A stretch of DNA of 64,000 nt from Cellulomonas aerilata (GCF_007991755.1 NZ_BJYY01000002.1:124001-188000), one strand, 5' to 3'; shown: positions 31,812 to 40,737, numbered from the stretch's first letter. Numbers and translations are program-made. The notes: a model not told the origin generated them from the letters alone.

Positions 31812-33331
31812 CGCACCGTCCCCGGCGCGGCGCCGCCGGTGTCGTCCGTGCCGTCCCCGGTCCCTGTCCCATCCCCGGTCCCGCCGTCGCCCTCCGGCCC
31901 CGACCCCGGCGCCCGGCCGAAGATCTCGTCCAGGGCCCGGTCGACGTCGGCGTGCGCGTCCTCGCTCTCCGCGCGCCGGGCCGCGTAGCCGGACGGGTCG
32001 TCGAGGTCCTGGGCGGTGGGCAGCAGGTCCGGGTGGTCCCAGACGGCGTCCCGGGCGCCGGGTCCGCCGGCCCGCGCGATCTGCGCCCACAGCGCCGCGG
32101 CGTCACGGGAGCGGCGCGGGCGCAGCTCGAGCCCGACGAGCGTGGCGAACGTCTGCTCGGCCGGACCCCCGGCCGCGCGGCGGCGCTGGATCATCTCGCG
32201 CAGCGCGACGGCGTGCGGCAGGTGGGGGAGCGCGGCGGTCGTGGTGACCTCGTCGACCCAGCCCTCGACGAGCGCGAGCGCGGTCTCCAGCCGGGAGAGC
32301 GCCGCCTCCTGAGCCGGGGTGCTGTGCGGGGCGAACACCCCGCCGGACAGCGCCGCCTGCAGGGCGGCCGGGTCCGTGGGGTCGATCGACCGCACCGCGT
32401 CCTCGAGGCTGTCGACGTCGATCGTGATGCCGCGCGCGTACGCGTCGACGATGCCGAGCAGGTGCCCGCGCAGCCACGTGACGTGCGTGAACAGCCGTGC
32501 GTGCGCCGCCTCGCGCAGCGCGAGGAACAGCCGGACCTCCTCGACCGGGGCGTCCAGGCCGTCGGCGAACTCGGCGACGTTCGTCGGCAGCAGCACGGTC
32601 GCGGGCTCCCGGAGCAGCGGCAGACCGAGGTCTGTCGCGCCGAACACCTCGCGGGACAGCGCCCCCGCCGCCTGGCCGACCTGCATGCCGAACACCGCCG
32701 ACCCGAGCTGGCGCAGCAGCTGCAGCGGGTCCAGGCCGGCGCCCGGCATGCCGGGGAGGCCCGCCATGCCGGGGATCCCGGCGAACCCGACGCCGTCGCC
32801 GGGCCCCGTCAGGCCCTCCGGCAGCTGGCTGCCGAGCGCGCTGGCCAGCGCGTCCGCCAGGGAGCCCGCCACCGGCTCCGCGAGCAGCCGCCAGGTCGGG
32901 AGCGTGTGCTCGACCCACTCCGAGCGGCTCCACGCCCGGGACCCGCCGCCCGACGGGGGAAGGTCGGTCGCTGCGTCCAGCCACAGCTCGGCCACCGACA
33001 GCGCCTCGGTCGCGGCGCGGACCTGGGAACGGGTCAGCGACGGGTCACCCTCGGCGACGGCGGCCTGGCGGGCCACGTCGTGCGCGACGTCCCAGTTCAC
33101 GGGCCCGTCCCCGGACGCGGCGAGCATCCGCTGCACCTGCGCGAGCACGTGCCCCAGGGTCTGCGGGTCGCTCGGCAGACCTGCGGCGGCCGCCATCGAG
33201 GCGGGGTCCATGCCGCGGGCGCGCAGCTCGCGCAGCGCCTCGTCCGCGTCCTCGCCGAACATCGACCGCAGGAGCTCTTCCCACTGCGGGGGCTGGCCAC
33301 CGCCCGGTGCGGCGGGGGGTTCGCTGGTCAT
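31808..33331 (-). CDS. DUF2342 zinc-dependent metalloprotease-like protein
   Basis: This 507-aa protein matches the actinobacterial DUF2342 family, annotated as zinc-dependent metalloproteases. The likely zinc site is REAAHARLFTH at 273-283. A Gly/Met/Pro-rich linker (180-200) separates the N-terminal part, and the C-terminal 90 residues are acidic and Gly-rich. A GGAGG site 6 nt before the ATG at 33331 fixes the start. It is divergent from the PDZ-Lon gene, the order seen for Rv3195/Rv3194c. Confidence 0.88.
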   Translation of the reverse strand: MTSEPPAAPGGGQPPQWEELLRSMFGEDADEALRELRARGMDPASMAAAAGLPSDPQTLGHVLAQVQRMLAASGDGPVNWDVAHDVARQAAVAEGDPSLTRSQVRAATEALSVAELWLDAATDLPPSGGGSRAWSRSEWVEHTLPTWRLLAEPVAGSLADALASALGSQLPEGLTGPGDGVGFAGIPGMAGLPGMPGAGLDPLQLLRQLGSAVFGMQVGQAAGALSREVFGATDLGLPLLREPATVLLPTNVAEFADGLDAPVEEVRLFLALREAAHARLFTHVTWLRGHLLGIVDAYARGITIDVDSLEDAVRSIDPTDPAALQAALSGGVFAPHSTPAQEAALSRLETALALVEGWVDEVTTTAALPHLPHAVALREMIQRRRAAGGPAEQTFATLVGLELRPRRSRDAAALWAQIARAGGPGARDAVWDHPDLLPTAQDLDDPSGYAARRAESEDAHADVDRALDEIFGRAPGSGPEGDGGTGDGTGTGDGTDDTGGAAPGTVR

Positions 33332-33466
33332 CGGGGCCTCCGGAGGTGATGGCGGCGGACGCTCCACGGTAACCACATGCGTGCGCCGCGCGGCCAGGCG
33401 CCGCCCCCGCCACCCCGGCCGGTTCGCTCACGGCGCACCGGCCCGGCCGTGAGGGATGATCGGGAC

Positions 33467-34621
33467 GTGCCCGAGCCCACCAACGCCCCGCCGGACGTCG
33501 CGGAGCCCGCTCTCGTCCCGGACGGTCACGGCCCAGAGGCCGCGGCCCGGCCCCTCGGGGAGGCCGCCCCGCTCGGACCGCGCTCGGTCACGACGAGCGC
33601 GTCCCTGCTGGTGACCCTGCTGCTGCTGACCGCGATGGTCTTCCTCCGGGTGCCCTACGCGGTGAGCTCGCCCGGCCCGACGCGCGACACCCTCGGGGAG
33701 CACGACGGCGTGCCGCTGATCGAGGTGGACGGCACGCAGACCTATCCCTCCACCGGCGAGCTCCGGCTCACCACCGTGTCCGTCGCCGGGGGACCGGGCT
33801 TCCCCATCACGGTCCCGCAGGCCGTCGCCGCCTGGATCTCGGGGGAGCGCACCGCGCGGCCGGTGGAGGTGGTCTTCCCGCCGGACGTCACGCAGGACCA
33901 GCTGGACGAGCGCAACCAGGCCGAGATGACGTCGTCGCAGGAGAGCGCGACGGTCGCCGCGCTCGAGGAGCTCGGCTACGACGTCCCGGCCGATCTGCTC
34001 GTCGCCGGCACGGTGGAGGGCACGGGCGCGGAGGGCGTGCTGGAGGAGGACGACGTCGTGCTCACCTTCGAGGGGGCCTCGGTGACGTCGTACACCCAGC
34101 TCGTCGAGGCGCTGGACGCGACGGAGCCGGGGGCGACCGTGCGCCTGGGGCTCCGGCGCGACGGGGACCCGCTGGACGTGGAGGTCGTGACCGGCGAGCG
34201 CGAGGGCGGCGGCACGCAGCTCGGCGTGTTCATCGACCCGCAGTTCGACCTGCCCGTCGACGTCACGATCCGGATCGAGGACATCGGCGGCCCGAGCGCC
34301 GGGCTCATGTTCGCCCTCGGGATCGTCGACCGGCTCACGCCGCAGGACGAGGTCGACGGCGAGGTGGTCGCCGGCACCGGGACGATGGACGTGGACGGGT
34401 CGGTCGGCCCGATCGGCGGGATCCAGCAGAAGCTGCTGGGGGCACGGCGTGACGGGGCGGACTGGTTCCTGGCCCCCGCCGGCAACTGCGACGCGGTCGT
34501 CGGCCACGTGCCGGACGGCCTGCGGGTGGTCCGGGTGGCGACCCTCGCCGAGGGACGCGCCGCCATCGAGGCGATCGGAGCCGGGGACGGCGACGCCCTG
34601 CCGACCTGCACCGCCGGCTGA
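33467..34621 (+). CDS. PDZ and Lon-type (S16) membrane protease, YlbL-like
   Basis: The 384-aa protein has one N-terminal membrane helix (about 43-62), a PDZ domain (about 175-245) and a C-terminal S16 Lon protease domain with Ser 277 in GGPSAGLMFAL and Lys 322 in GGIQQKLLGA, the catalytic dyad. It is anchored outside the cytoplasm and probably degrades membrane or secreted proteins. The GTG start at 33467 follows gatgat N6, possibly another leaderless start. A 26-bp tandem duplication covers the stop codon. M. tuberculosis Rv3194c is the syntenic counterpart. Confidence 0.9.
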   Translation: MPEPTNAPPDVAEPALVPDGHGPEAAARPLGEAAPLGPRSVTTSASLLVTLLLLTAMVFLRVPYAVSSPGPTRDTLGEHDGVPLIEVDGTQTYPSTGELRLTTVSVAGGPGFPITVPQAVAAWISGERTARPVEVVFPPDVTQDQLDERNQAEMTSSQESATVAALEELGYDVPADLLVAGTVEGTGAEGVLEEDDVVLTFEGASVTSYTQLVEALDATEPGATVRLGLRRDGDPLDVEVVTGEREGGGTQLGVFIDPQFDLPVDVTIRIEDIGGPSAGLMFALGIVDRLTPQDEVDGEVVAGTGTMDVDGSVGPIGGIQQKLLGARRDGADWFLAPAGNCDAVVGHVPDGLRVVRVATLAEGRAAIEAIGAGDGDALPTCTAG

Positions 34622-34652
34622 GGCGGCCGACCTGCACCGCCGGCTGAGGCGG
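34601..34652. repeat. Perfect 26-bp tandem duplication across a stop codon
   Basis: The 26-bp unit 34601-34626 is followed directly by an exact copy (34627-34652). The TGA of the PDZ-Lon gene lies in the first copy, so the second copy is outside the coding sequence. Confidence 0.9.
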
Positions 34653-34659
34653 CGGGACC

Positions 34660-35280
34660 TCAGCCGAACGTCGCGCGCAGCGCCTCGACCAGACCAGGGA
34701 CGAGGTCCGGCCCCTTGGCGACGTCGTCGTGGGTGTCGTTGGCGCGGGTGCGCAGGGCCGACCACGACTCGCCGGTGCGCAGGGCGCCGACGGCGATGCG
34801 CACGTCCTGCCGGTCCGGGTGGGACATGAGGTAGGCGAGGGCGGCGTCGTCGTCCGCGGGCATCCCCTCCTCCGCGGCCGGCGGCAGGATGATGCGCTCG
34901 ACCACGACGGCGGCGCCGTCCACCGTGGGCGGCCAGGTGATCCCGCCCAGCAGCTCCTCGAGGTCACCGGCCGGGGGCAGGTCCTCCTGCTCGACCGACG
35001 TCAGGTGCGTGCCGTCCGCGCGGGCCGCCGCGACCACGTCGGCCGGGAGCTGACCGGCGAGCTCGGGGGAGGCGTCCAGGGCGGCCGCCGTCCGCACCAG
35101 TGCGAACACCCGGACCGGGCCGTCCCACCCGGCGGACGCGACGTGCCGCTCGATCTCGTGCACCGCCTCCGCGAGGGAGTGCTGCGCGGGGGCCAGGAAC
35201 GTCGTCACGGGCGGCTGGTCGGCGGGCGCGTCGGCGGGCCGGTCTGCGGGTTCGGCGGAGGGGACGGTCCGTTCGGTCAT
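34660..35280 (-). CDS. PPA1309 family protein
   Basis: The 206-aa protein fits the actinobacterial PPA1309 family: LAEAVHEIERHVASAGWDGPVRVFALVRT, then HLTSVEQEDLPP, VVERIILPPAAEE, and YLMSHPDRQDVRIAVGALR before a final WSALRTRANDTHDDVAKG. Function is unknown. It lies in conserved order before a UPF0182 gene, convergent with PDZ-Lon. An ATG at 35289 would add three residues. Confidence 0.88.
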   Translation of the reverse strand: MTERTVPSAEPADRPADAPADQPPVTTFLAPAQHSLAEAVHEIERHVASAGWDGPVRVFALVRTAAALDASPELAGQLPADVVAAARADGTHLTSVEQEDLPPAGDLEELLGGITWPPTVDGAAVVVERIILPPAAEEGMPADDDAALAYLMSHPDRQDVRIAVGALRTGESWSALRTRANDTHDDVAKGPDLVPGLVEALRATFG

Positions 35281-35390
35281 GTGCCTCATCGTCGCACCCG
35301 TGTGGGAACCTGGGCCCGGGTGCAGCCGTTCACCCGCTGACGGGTGCGAAGACCGGCCCCGCGACCGACGACGATCAGGACCCCCACGCC

Positions 35391-38300
35391 GTGAGCTTCA
35401 CCGCACCACCCCGCCGGCCCACCGGGCCACCCAGCGCCCGCCGCCGCCGCGGCCCCCTCGTGCCGACCCTCGTCGTGCTGGCCGTGCTCGCCGTCCTGCT
35501 GCTGTTCCTCGCGCAGATCTGGACCGAGGTCCTCTGGTACGACCAGCTCGGGTTCCTCGGGGTGCTGCGCACCGAGTGGGTGACCCGGGCGCTGCTCTTC
35601 GTCGCCGGGTTCCTCGTGATGGGCGGCGCGGTGGCGCTCGCCCTGCGGCTGGCCTACAGCTCGCGCCCGGTCTACGCCCCGACCACCCCGGAGCAGGCGA
35701 GCCTCGACCAGTACCGCGAGGCCGTCGAGCCGCTGCGCAAGGTCGTCATGGTGGCCGGCCCGGCGCTGCTCGGCTTCTTCGCCGGCGCTGCGGCGTCCCA
35801 GCAGTGGTCGACCGTCCAGCTCTGGCTCAACGGCGTGCCGTTCGGGCGCCGCGACCCGCAGTACGGCATCGACCTGTCGTTCTTCGTGTTCACGCTGCCC
35901 GGCCTGCGCTTCGTCGTCTCGTTCCTCATGGCGGTCGTCGTGCTGAGCGCCATCGGCGCCATCGCGACCCAGTACCTGTACGGCGGGCTGCGGGTGGGCG
36001 GCACGGGGCCGCACACCACGCGGGCCGCCCGGATCCAGGTCTCGGTGCTCGCGGCGCTGCTGCTGCTGCTCATCGCGGCCAACTACTGGCTGGACCGGTA
36101 CTCCCTGCTCACCCGGACCGGCGACCGGTTCCAGGGCGCGTCCTACTCCGACGTCAACGCCGTCATCCCGTCCAAGGCGATCCTCGCGGCGATCGCCGTC
36201 GTGGTCGCGCTGGTGTTCCTGGCGACCGCGGTGCGCGGCAACTGGCGCTTCCCGGCGATCGGCGTTGGTCTGATGATCGTCGCGGCGGTCGCGATCGGCG
36301 GCATCTACCCCGCCGTCGTCCAGCAGTTCCGGGTCGAGCCGAACGCCCAGACCCTCGAGGCCGAGTACATCCAGCGCAACATCGACGCCACCAAGACGGC
36401 GTTCGGGCTGGACGACGTCGAGGTCACCCCGTACTCCGCGACGACCGACGCCTCGCCCGGCGCCCTGCGCGAGGACGCCGAGACGGCCGCCAGCATCCGG
36501 CTGCTCGACCCGACGATCGTCAGCCCGTCGTTCCGCCAGCTGCAGCAGAACAAGCAGTACTACTCCTTCCAGAACACCCTCTCGGTCGACCGCTACGACG
36601 TCGGGGGCGAGAGCCGCGACACCGTGATCGCCGTCCGCGAGCTCGACCTCGGCGGCCTGGGTGCCGGGCAGCGGAACTGGGTCAACGACCACACCGTGTA
36701 CACGCACGGCTTCGGCGTGGTCGCCGCGTACGGCAACACCACGAGCGAGGAGGGTCAGCCCGCGTTCTACGAGGGGGGCATCCCGCCGGTCGGGGAGCTG
36801 GGCGAGTACCAGCCGCGCATCTACTTCGGTCAGGAGTCGCCGACCTACTCCATCGTCGGCGCCCCCGACGACGCCGAGCCCTGGGAGCTGGACTACCCCG
36901 ACGACGAAGCCGGTGGCCAGGTCAACACGACCTACCCGACCGACGAGTTCGACGCCGGCCCGAGCGTGGGCAACCTGCTCAACAAGATGCTCTACGCGCT
37001 GAAGTTCGGCGACCAGCAGCTGCTGTTCTCCGAGCGGGTCACCGACGAGTCGCAGATCCTCTACGACCGCGACCCCCGCCAGCGGGTGGAGAAGGTCGCC
37101 CCGTACCTGACGATCGACGGCCGCGTGTACCCCGCGGTGGTCGACGGCCGTGTGGTGTGGATCGTGGACGGCTACACCACCACGGACGCGTACCCGTACT
37201 CGGCGTCCGAGCAGCTGGAGGACGCGACGGCGGACTCGCTGACCGCCCGCGGGGGTGCCGTCGTCGAGCTGCAGCCGCAGCGCGCGAACTACATCCGCAA
37301 CTCGGTCAAGGCGACGGTCGACGCGTACACGGGTGACGTGACGCTCTACGCGTGGGACACCGAGGACCCGCTGCTCCAGGCCTGGACGGGGATCTTCCCC
37401 AACACGGTGCAGCCGCTGGCCGAGATCAGCGGTGAGCTCATGAGCCACATCCGCTACCCCGAGGACCTGTTCAAGGTGCAGCGGACGCTCCTCGCCGAGT
37501 ACCACGTCGAGGACGCCGGCGAGTTCTTCTCCGGCCAGGACTTCTGGACGTCCCCGAACGACCCGACGTCCAACGCCCCGGTCGCGCAGCCGCCCTACTA
37601 CCTGACCCTGCAGATGCCGGGGCAGGAGGAGTCGTCGTTCTCGCTGACCTCGACGTTCATCCCGTTCGGTGGGACCCGTGAGGTCCTCACGGGATTTCTC
37701 GCGGCCGACGCCGAGGCCGGCGACCAGGCCGGGCAGAAGGCCGAGGGCTACGGCAAGCTCCGGCTCCTGGAGCTGCCCCGCAACTCCACGGTCGCCGGAC
37801 CCGGGCAGGTGCAGAACCAGTTCCGGTCCGACCCGGACGTCTCGCGTGAGCTGAACCTGCTCGCGCAGGGTGACTCGAGCGTCCTCAACGGCAACCTGCT
37901 CACGCTCCCGGTGGGCGGCGGCCTGATGTACGTGCAGCCGGTCTACGTGCAGTCCTCCAGCGGGACGCAGTACCCGCTGCTGCGCAAGGTGCTCGTGGCG
38001 TTCGGTGACACGATCGGCTTCGCCGACACCCTGGGCGAGGCGCTGGACCAGGTGTTCGGCGGTGACTCGGGCGCCGACGTCGACGGCACCACCACGGACG
38101 TGGGTCCGGTGGCGCCGGACGCCGGGACGGACGGCGCGCCCGCGACGCCCGAGCCCACGCCCACCACGGCGCCCACCACCACGCCCACGCCCACGCCGAC
38201 GGAGAGCGCGGGCGGCACGCCGCCGGTCGTGGCGCCGGACGCAGGCACGGCCCGGCAGCAGCTGGACCAGGCACTCGCCGACGCGAACGCCGCGTACACC

Positions 38301-38414
38301 GAGGGCGAGGCGGCCCTGGCCGCCGGCGACTTCGCGGCGTACGGCGCCGCGCAGCAGCGGCTGCAGGACGCGATCGCCGCAGCGATCGCCGCCGAGCAGG
38401 CGCTCGGGCAGTAG
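35391..38414 (+). CDS. UPF0182 family large membrane protein
   Basis: The 1007-aa protein has about seven membrane helices in its first 330 residues (including WTEVLWYDQLGFLGVLRTEW between helices 1 and 2) and a large extracytoplasmic domain (about 330-900), as in Rv3193c. A Thr/Pro/Glu-rich spacer (about 910-945) and an Ala-rich helical tail finish the protein. The function of UPF0182 is unknown. The GTG start has AGGA about 11 nt upstream; the preceding 50 bases contain several small cacccg/cgggtg inverted repeats. Confidence 0.92.
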   Translation: MSFTAPPRRPTGPPSARRRRGPLVPTLVVLAVLAVLLLFLAQIWTEVLWYDQLGFLGVLRTEWVTRALLFVAGFLVMGGAVALALRLAYSSRPVYAPTTPEQASLDQYREAVEPLRKVVMVAGPALLGFFAGAAASQQWSTVQLWLNGVPFGRRDPQYGIDLSFFVFTLPGLRFVVSFLMAVVVLSAIGAIATQYLYGGLRVGGTGPHTTRAARIQVSVLAALLLLLIAANYWLDRYSLLTRTGDRFQGASYSDVNAVIPSKAILAAIAVVVALVFLATAVRGNWRFPAIGVGLMIVAAVAIGGIYPAVVQQFRVEPNAQTLEAEYIQRNIDATKTAFGLDDVEVTPYSATTDASPGALREDAETAASIRLLDPTIVSPSFRQLQQNKQYYSFQNTLSVDRYDVGGESRDTVIAVRELDLGGLGAGQRNWVNDHTVYTHGFGVVAAYGNTTSEEGQPAFYEGGIPPVGELGEYQPRIYFGQESPTYSIVGAPDDAEPWELDYPDDEAGGQVNTTYPTDEFDAGPSVGNLLNKMLYALKFGDQQLLFSERVTDESQILYDRDPRQRVEKVAPYLTIDGRVYPAVVDGRVVWIVDGYTTTDAYPYSASEQLEDATADSLTARGGAVVELQPQRANYIRNSVKATVDAYTGDVTLYAWDTEDPLLQAWTGIFPNTVQPLAEISGELMSHIRYPEDLFKVQRTLLAEYHVEDAGEFFSGQDFWTSPNDPTSNAPVAQPPYYLTLQMPGQEESSFSLTSTFIPFGGTREVLTGFLAADAEAGDQAGQKAEGYGKLRLLELPRNSTVAGPGQVQNQFRSDPDVSRELNLLAQGDSSVLNGNLLTLPVGGGLMYVQPVYVQSSSGTQYPLLRKVLVAFGDTIGFADTLGEALDQVFGGDSGADVDGTTTDVGPVAPDAGTDGAPATPEPTPTTAPTTTPTPTPTESAGGTPPVVAPDAGTARQQLDQALADANAAYTEGEAALAAGDFAAYGAAQQRLQDAIAAAIAAEQALGQ

Positions 38415-38433
38415 CTCACGACGCCATCGTGAG
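38415..38433. terminator. Weak 7-bp hairpin after UPF0182 gene
   Basis: ctcacga pairs with tcgtgag around cgcca, starting one base after the stop codon. It is not followed by a T run. Confidence 0.4.
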
Positions 38434-38464
38434 GCGGCTCACGCACCGGGTGGGGTCATCCGAT

Positions 38465-38493
38465 TTGGACGGCCCCACCCGGTGACGTAGAGT
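38465..38493 (+). promoter_or_regulatory. Promoter of tRNA-fMet
   Basis: TTGGAC (38465-38470) and TAGAGT (38488-38493) are 17 bp apart, a good sigma-70 type promoter 12 bp before the tRNA. Confidence 0.75.
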
Positions 38494-38505
38494 GGTGATC
38501 ACCGA

Positions 38506-38579
38506 CGCGGGGTGGAGCAGCTCGGTAGCTCGCTGGGCTCATAACCCAGAGGTCGCAGGTTCAAATCCTGCCCCCGCTA
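38506..38579 (+). tRNA. Initiator tRNA-fMet (CAT)
   Basis: The 74-nt cloverleaf has acceptor cgcgggg/ccccgc with an unpaired first position (C1 x U72), anticodon CAT at 38540-38542, three consecutive G-C pairs in the anticodon stem (ctggg/cccag) and T-loop ttcaaat. The mismatched first pair and the GGG/CCC stem identify an initiator tRNA. The CCA end is not encoded. Confidence 0.95.
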
Positions 38580-38595
38580 CACAGTAGGTAGACGT

Positions 38596-38633
38596 CAGAG
38601 GCCCTTTCGCTCAGCACAGCGAGAGGGCCTCTG
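38596..38633 (+). terminator. 16-bp stem terminator after tRNA-fMet
   Basis: Bases 38596-38611 pair with 38618-38633 around cagcac with one G-U pair; gttgtgg follows. Confidence 0.85.
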
Positions 38634-38723
38634 GCGTTGTGGTCGACGGACGGTCACCAGGTCGCGCCTCGGGGAGTGGCTCCCATACGGGGGGCCGCGG
38701 TGTTCGAGGCCAGAGCACGATGC

Positions 38724-39186
38724 TCAGGCTCGGCCGGGGACCCGGGGAACTCCGGTGGATCCGCGGACGACGAGCTGGGCCGTGTGCGGGGAGGGTGAAT
38801 CGGGTGCGACACCCGTCGTGAGGTACTCGAGAAGGACCTCGAACGACTGCGTCCCGAGGCGGACGAGCGGCATGGAGATCGTGGTCAGGGGCGGCGAGAC
38901 TGAGTCGGCGAACAAGACGTCGTCGAACCCGGTCACGCTCGGGTCTGCCAGCACGGACAGCCCCCGGTCGCGCGAGCGGGCCACGAGCCCCAAGGCCATG
39001 AGGTCGTTGAACGCGATGGCCGCCGTCGCTCCGGTGGAAAGGACAGGGTCGGCTGCGGAGAAGCCGCCGGCGGCGAACGGCTGGAAGTTGCCGACGTGCT
39101 CGATGGTGCTCGAGCGGCCGGTGAGGTCGGCGACGGCAGCCGCGCGGGACCTCTCGGAGTTCGACCACTCGGCCTCGTCACCTCCG
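38724..39186 (-). pseudogene. LacI family regulator, C-terminal half only
   Basis: The frame shows the C-terminal half of a LacI-type sugar-binding domain, starting around GGDEAEWSNSERSRA and continuing with AIAFNDLMALGL and VTGFDDVLFADSVSPPLTT. The HTH and the first half of the effector domain are missing. Upstream of about 39186 the frame runs into antisense of an SDR gene, so the gene is cut there. It probably once regulated the divergent SDR gene. The fragment is non-functional as a repressor. Confidence 0.8.
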
Positions 39187-39189
39187 CCG

Positions 39190-39678
39190 GTGTCCAAGGT
39201 GCGCACCGCAGCGATCGACATCGCCGAGCACGACTGGCAGCGACTCCTGGACGTGAACCTGTCGAGCGTGTATCGGCTGATCCGCGCGTTCCACGACCAC
39301 CTGGCCGCGGGCACCGCCGGGACGCCGGGGTCGGTCGTCGCGATCTCGTCGATGTCCGCGAACCGTGCCGTGCCCGGCATCGCGCCCTACGGCGCCGTCA
39401 AGGCCGGGCTGTCGCACCTCCTGCGTGGGCTCGCTGTCGAGCTCGGCGCCGAAGGGATCCGTCTCAACGGCATAGCGCCCGGCTACATCGAGACCGAGAT
39501 GACGGCCCCGGTCCTCGCCGACGAGTCCAACCGGCGACGGATCCTGGATCGCACCCCTCTGGCCGCGATCGGTGTCCCGGACGACGTGGCGCGCGCTGCC
39601 CTGTTCCTGCTCTCGGAGGACGCGGGGTTCATCACGGGCCAGATCCTCGCCGTCGACGGCGGGTACGCGCTCACGTAG
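39190..39678 (+). pseudogene. Short-chain dehydrogenase, N-terminal third lost
   Basis: From about 39200 the plus strand encodes the C-terminal two thirds of an SDR: EHDWQRLLDVNLSSVY, VVAISSMSA, the YGAVK catalytic motif and an ending ITGQILAVDGGYALT. The Rossmann TGxxxGIG motif and first strands are absent, and no start codon or ribosome site fits. The break coincides with the break of the divergent lacI fragment, so a single deletion likely removed both 5' ends. Confidence 0.8.
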
Positions 39679-40315
39679 TCAGCGCCGGGGGTGTGGCACA
39701 GGGCGGTACACGTACCCGGTATCCCGGGCCCGGCACGTCTCGAGGGCATGGAAGAGGACATGCGCCTTGCGGAGCGGGAACGAGGTCCAGGCCCGCCGAG
39801 ACGGCGGCGGACCGGCCCAGCCGACTGCGGTCGGAGGGCGGCCACGCGCAGGCCGCGTCGAGGTGCTGCGCGATGTCGAACCACCGACGACGGGATCGGA
39901 GTGGTTGGGCCGGATCGCCCACGCCCTGTCGCCGGACGAGCTCGCGGAGCGACTCCACCGGGACCTTCCGCAGCCGACCGATCCGGATGGTCCGGGTCTG
40001 ACCGGAGCGGATGAGCTCGAGGAACATCATCCGGCCGATGTCCAGGCGCTGAGCCGCCCTCTCGACGGTGATCACGAGCCCGTCCGTCGTCTGAGCGGCG
40101 AGTGGTCCGCGTGCTCCTCCCGGCTCTGCGGCGGTCGTGTCGGGCTCGATCGACTCGTGCAACGTCGACGGGCCTGCCCGCTGCCTGGCCTGGTCTGCCG
40201 TCACTGTAGGCTGCGTCTGCTTCGTCGCCACCGTCGGTGTGGCGGCCGATCGGGGACGGATCGGTTGGGGCGTGCGAGTACCGGTGGGCCTTGCTGCCGG
40301 GCTACTCGGTGACAT
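39671..40315 (-). CDS. Excisionase/MerR-type HTH protein (orphan)
   Basis: A possible 214-aa protein whose residues about 80-130 (LVITVERAAQRLDIGRMMFL, LIRSGQTRTIRIGRLRKVP) match the excisionase-family winged HTH seen beside tyrosine integrases. The N-terminal 75 residues are Thr/Pro/Ala-rich and the C-terminal 80 residues lack recognisable similarity, so the real gene may be shorter. ATG at 40315 has a distant AGGAGG. No integrase is nearby. It overlaps the SDR remnant by 8 bp and seems to be a leftover of an integrated element next to the tRNA. Confidence 0.5.
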   Translation of the reverse strand: MSPSSPAARPTGTRTPQPIRPRSAATPTVATKQTQPTVTADQARQRAGPSTLHESIEPDTTAAEPGGARGPLAAQTTDGLVITVERAAQRLDIGRMMFLELIRSGQTRTIRIGRLRKVPVESLRELVRRQGVGDPAQPLRSRRRWFDIAQHLDAACAWPPSDRSRLGRSAAVSAGLDLVPAPQGACPLPCPRDVPGPGYRVRVPPCATPPALTT

Positions 40316-40655
40316 CGTCGCCCCGCTGTCCTCCTCGGTCCCCGTGATCTGCCTCGTCCTCGGGCTCACCCGAGCACTGTCGCCTGCTTCCCGCCACCGA
40401 GGTGCGCCAGACGCCTGGGCGTCGTCCATCTGTTCGCTCCAGGCCCGCGGTTGGGCGTGCCACCTCTGACGGACCCGGACACCTCTGGCACGCACGTGCC
40501 AGGAGCCCTCGTCGGGACCTCGCTCGGCCCGGTGTCGGGCGAAGCCGGCCGCCAAGTTGACGACTTCACCCGGAGGCGGCTGCGCGCAGCCGCCTCCGGG
40601 ATCGGCTAGCGCCTCGGCGACGACCTGGCTCGGGGCGACGGCCAGAGGACTGACC
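40316..40655. other. Intergenic stretch without a supported gene
   Basis: About 340 bp between the excisionase-type gene and the sugar-operon promoter. Apart from the hairpin at 40568-40599 I see no convincing coding sequence; the excisionase frame stays open here but shows no family similarity. Confidence 0.5.
40568..40599. terminator. 32-bp perfect palindrome upstream of the sugar operon
   Basis: cccggaggcggctgc pairs with its exact complement across a gc centre. It would stop read-through into the operon from the left, or belong to a gene that has been lost. Confidence 0.6.
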
Positions 40656-40661
40656 GTTGAC
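40656..40661 (+). promoter_or_regulatory. -35 box of the sugar operon promoter
   Basis: A consensus TTGACA, the only one in this stretch. The matching -10 box is weak (candidate CACGCT at 40681-40686, spacing 19), which suits a promoter controlled by regulators. Confidence 0.5.
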
Positions 40662-40685
40662 AGGCGCCCACGGGTTCTGCCACGC

Positions 40686-40725
40686 TGCAACCGATCTCAG
40701 CAACCGATCGCAGCAACCGATCTCA
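40686..40725 (+). promoter_or_regulatory. Three tandem LacI-type operators
   Basis: Three copies of gcaaccgatcKca follow each other at a 13-bp period (40687, 40700, 40713). Each fits the LacI-family operator TGnAAnCGnTnnCA with at most one change in the first base. They lie just upstream of the ggagag ribosome site of the first operon gene. The LacI protein encoded within the operon is the obvious candidate ligand. Confidence 0.7.
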
Positions 40726-40737
40726 CTGGAGAGATAC

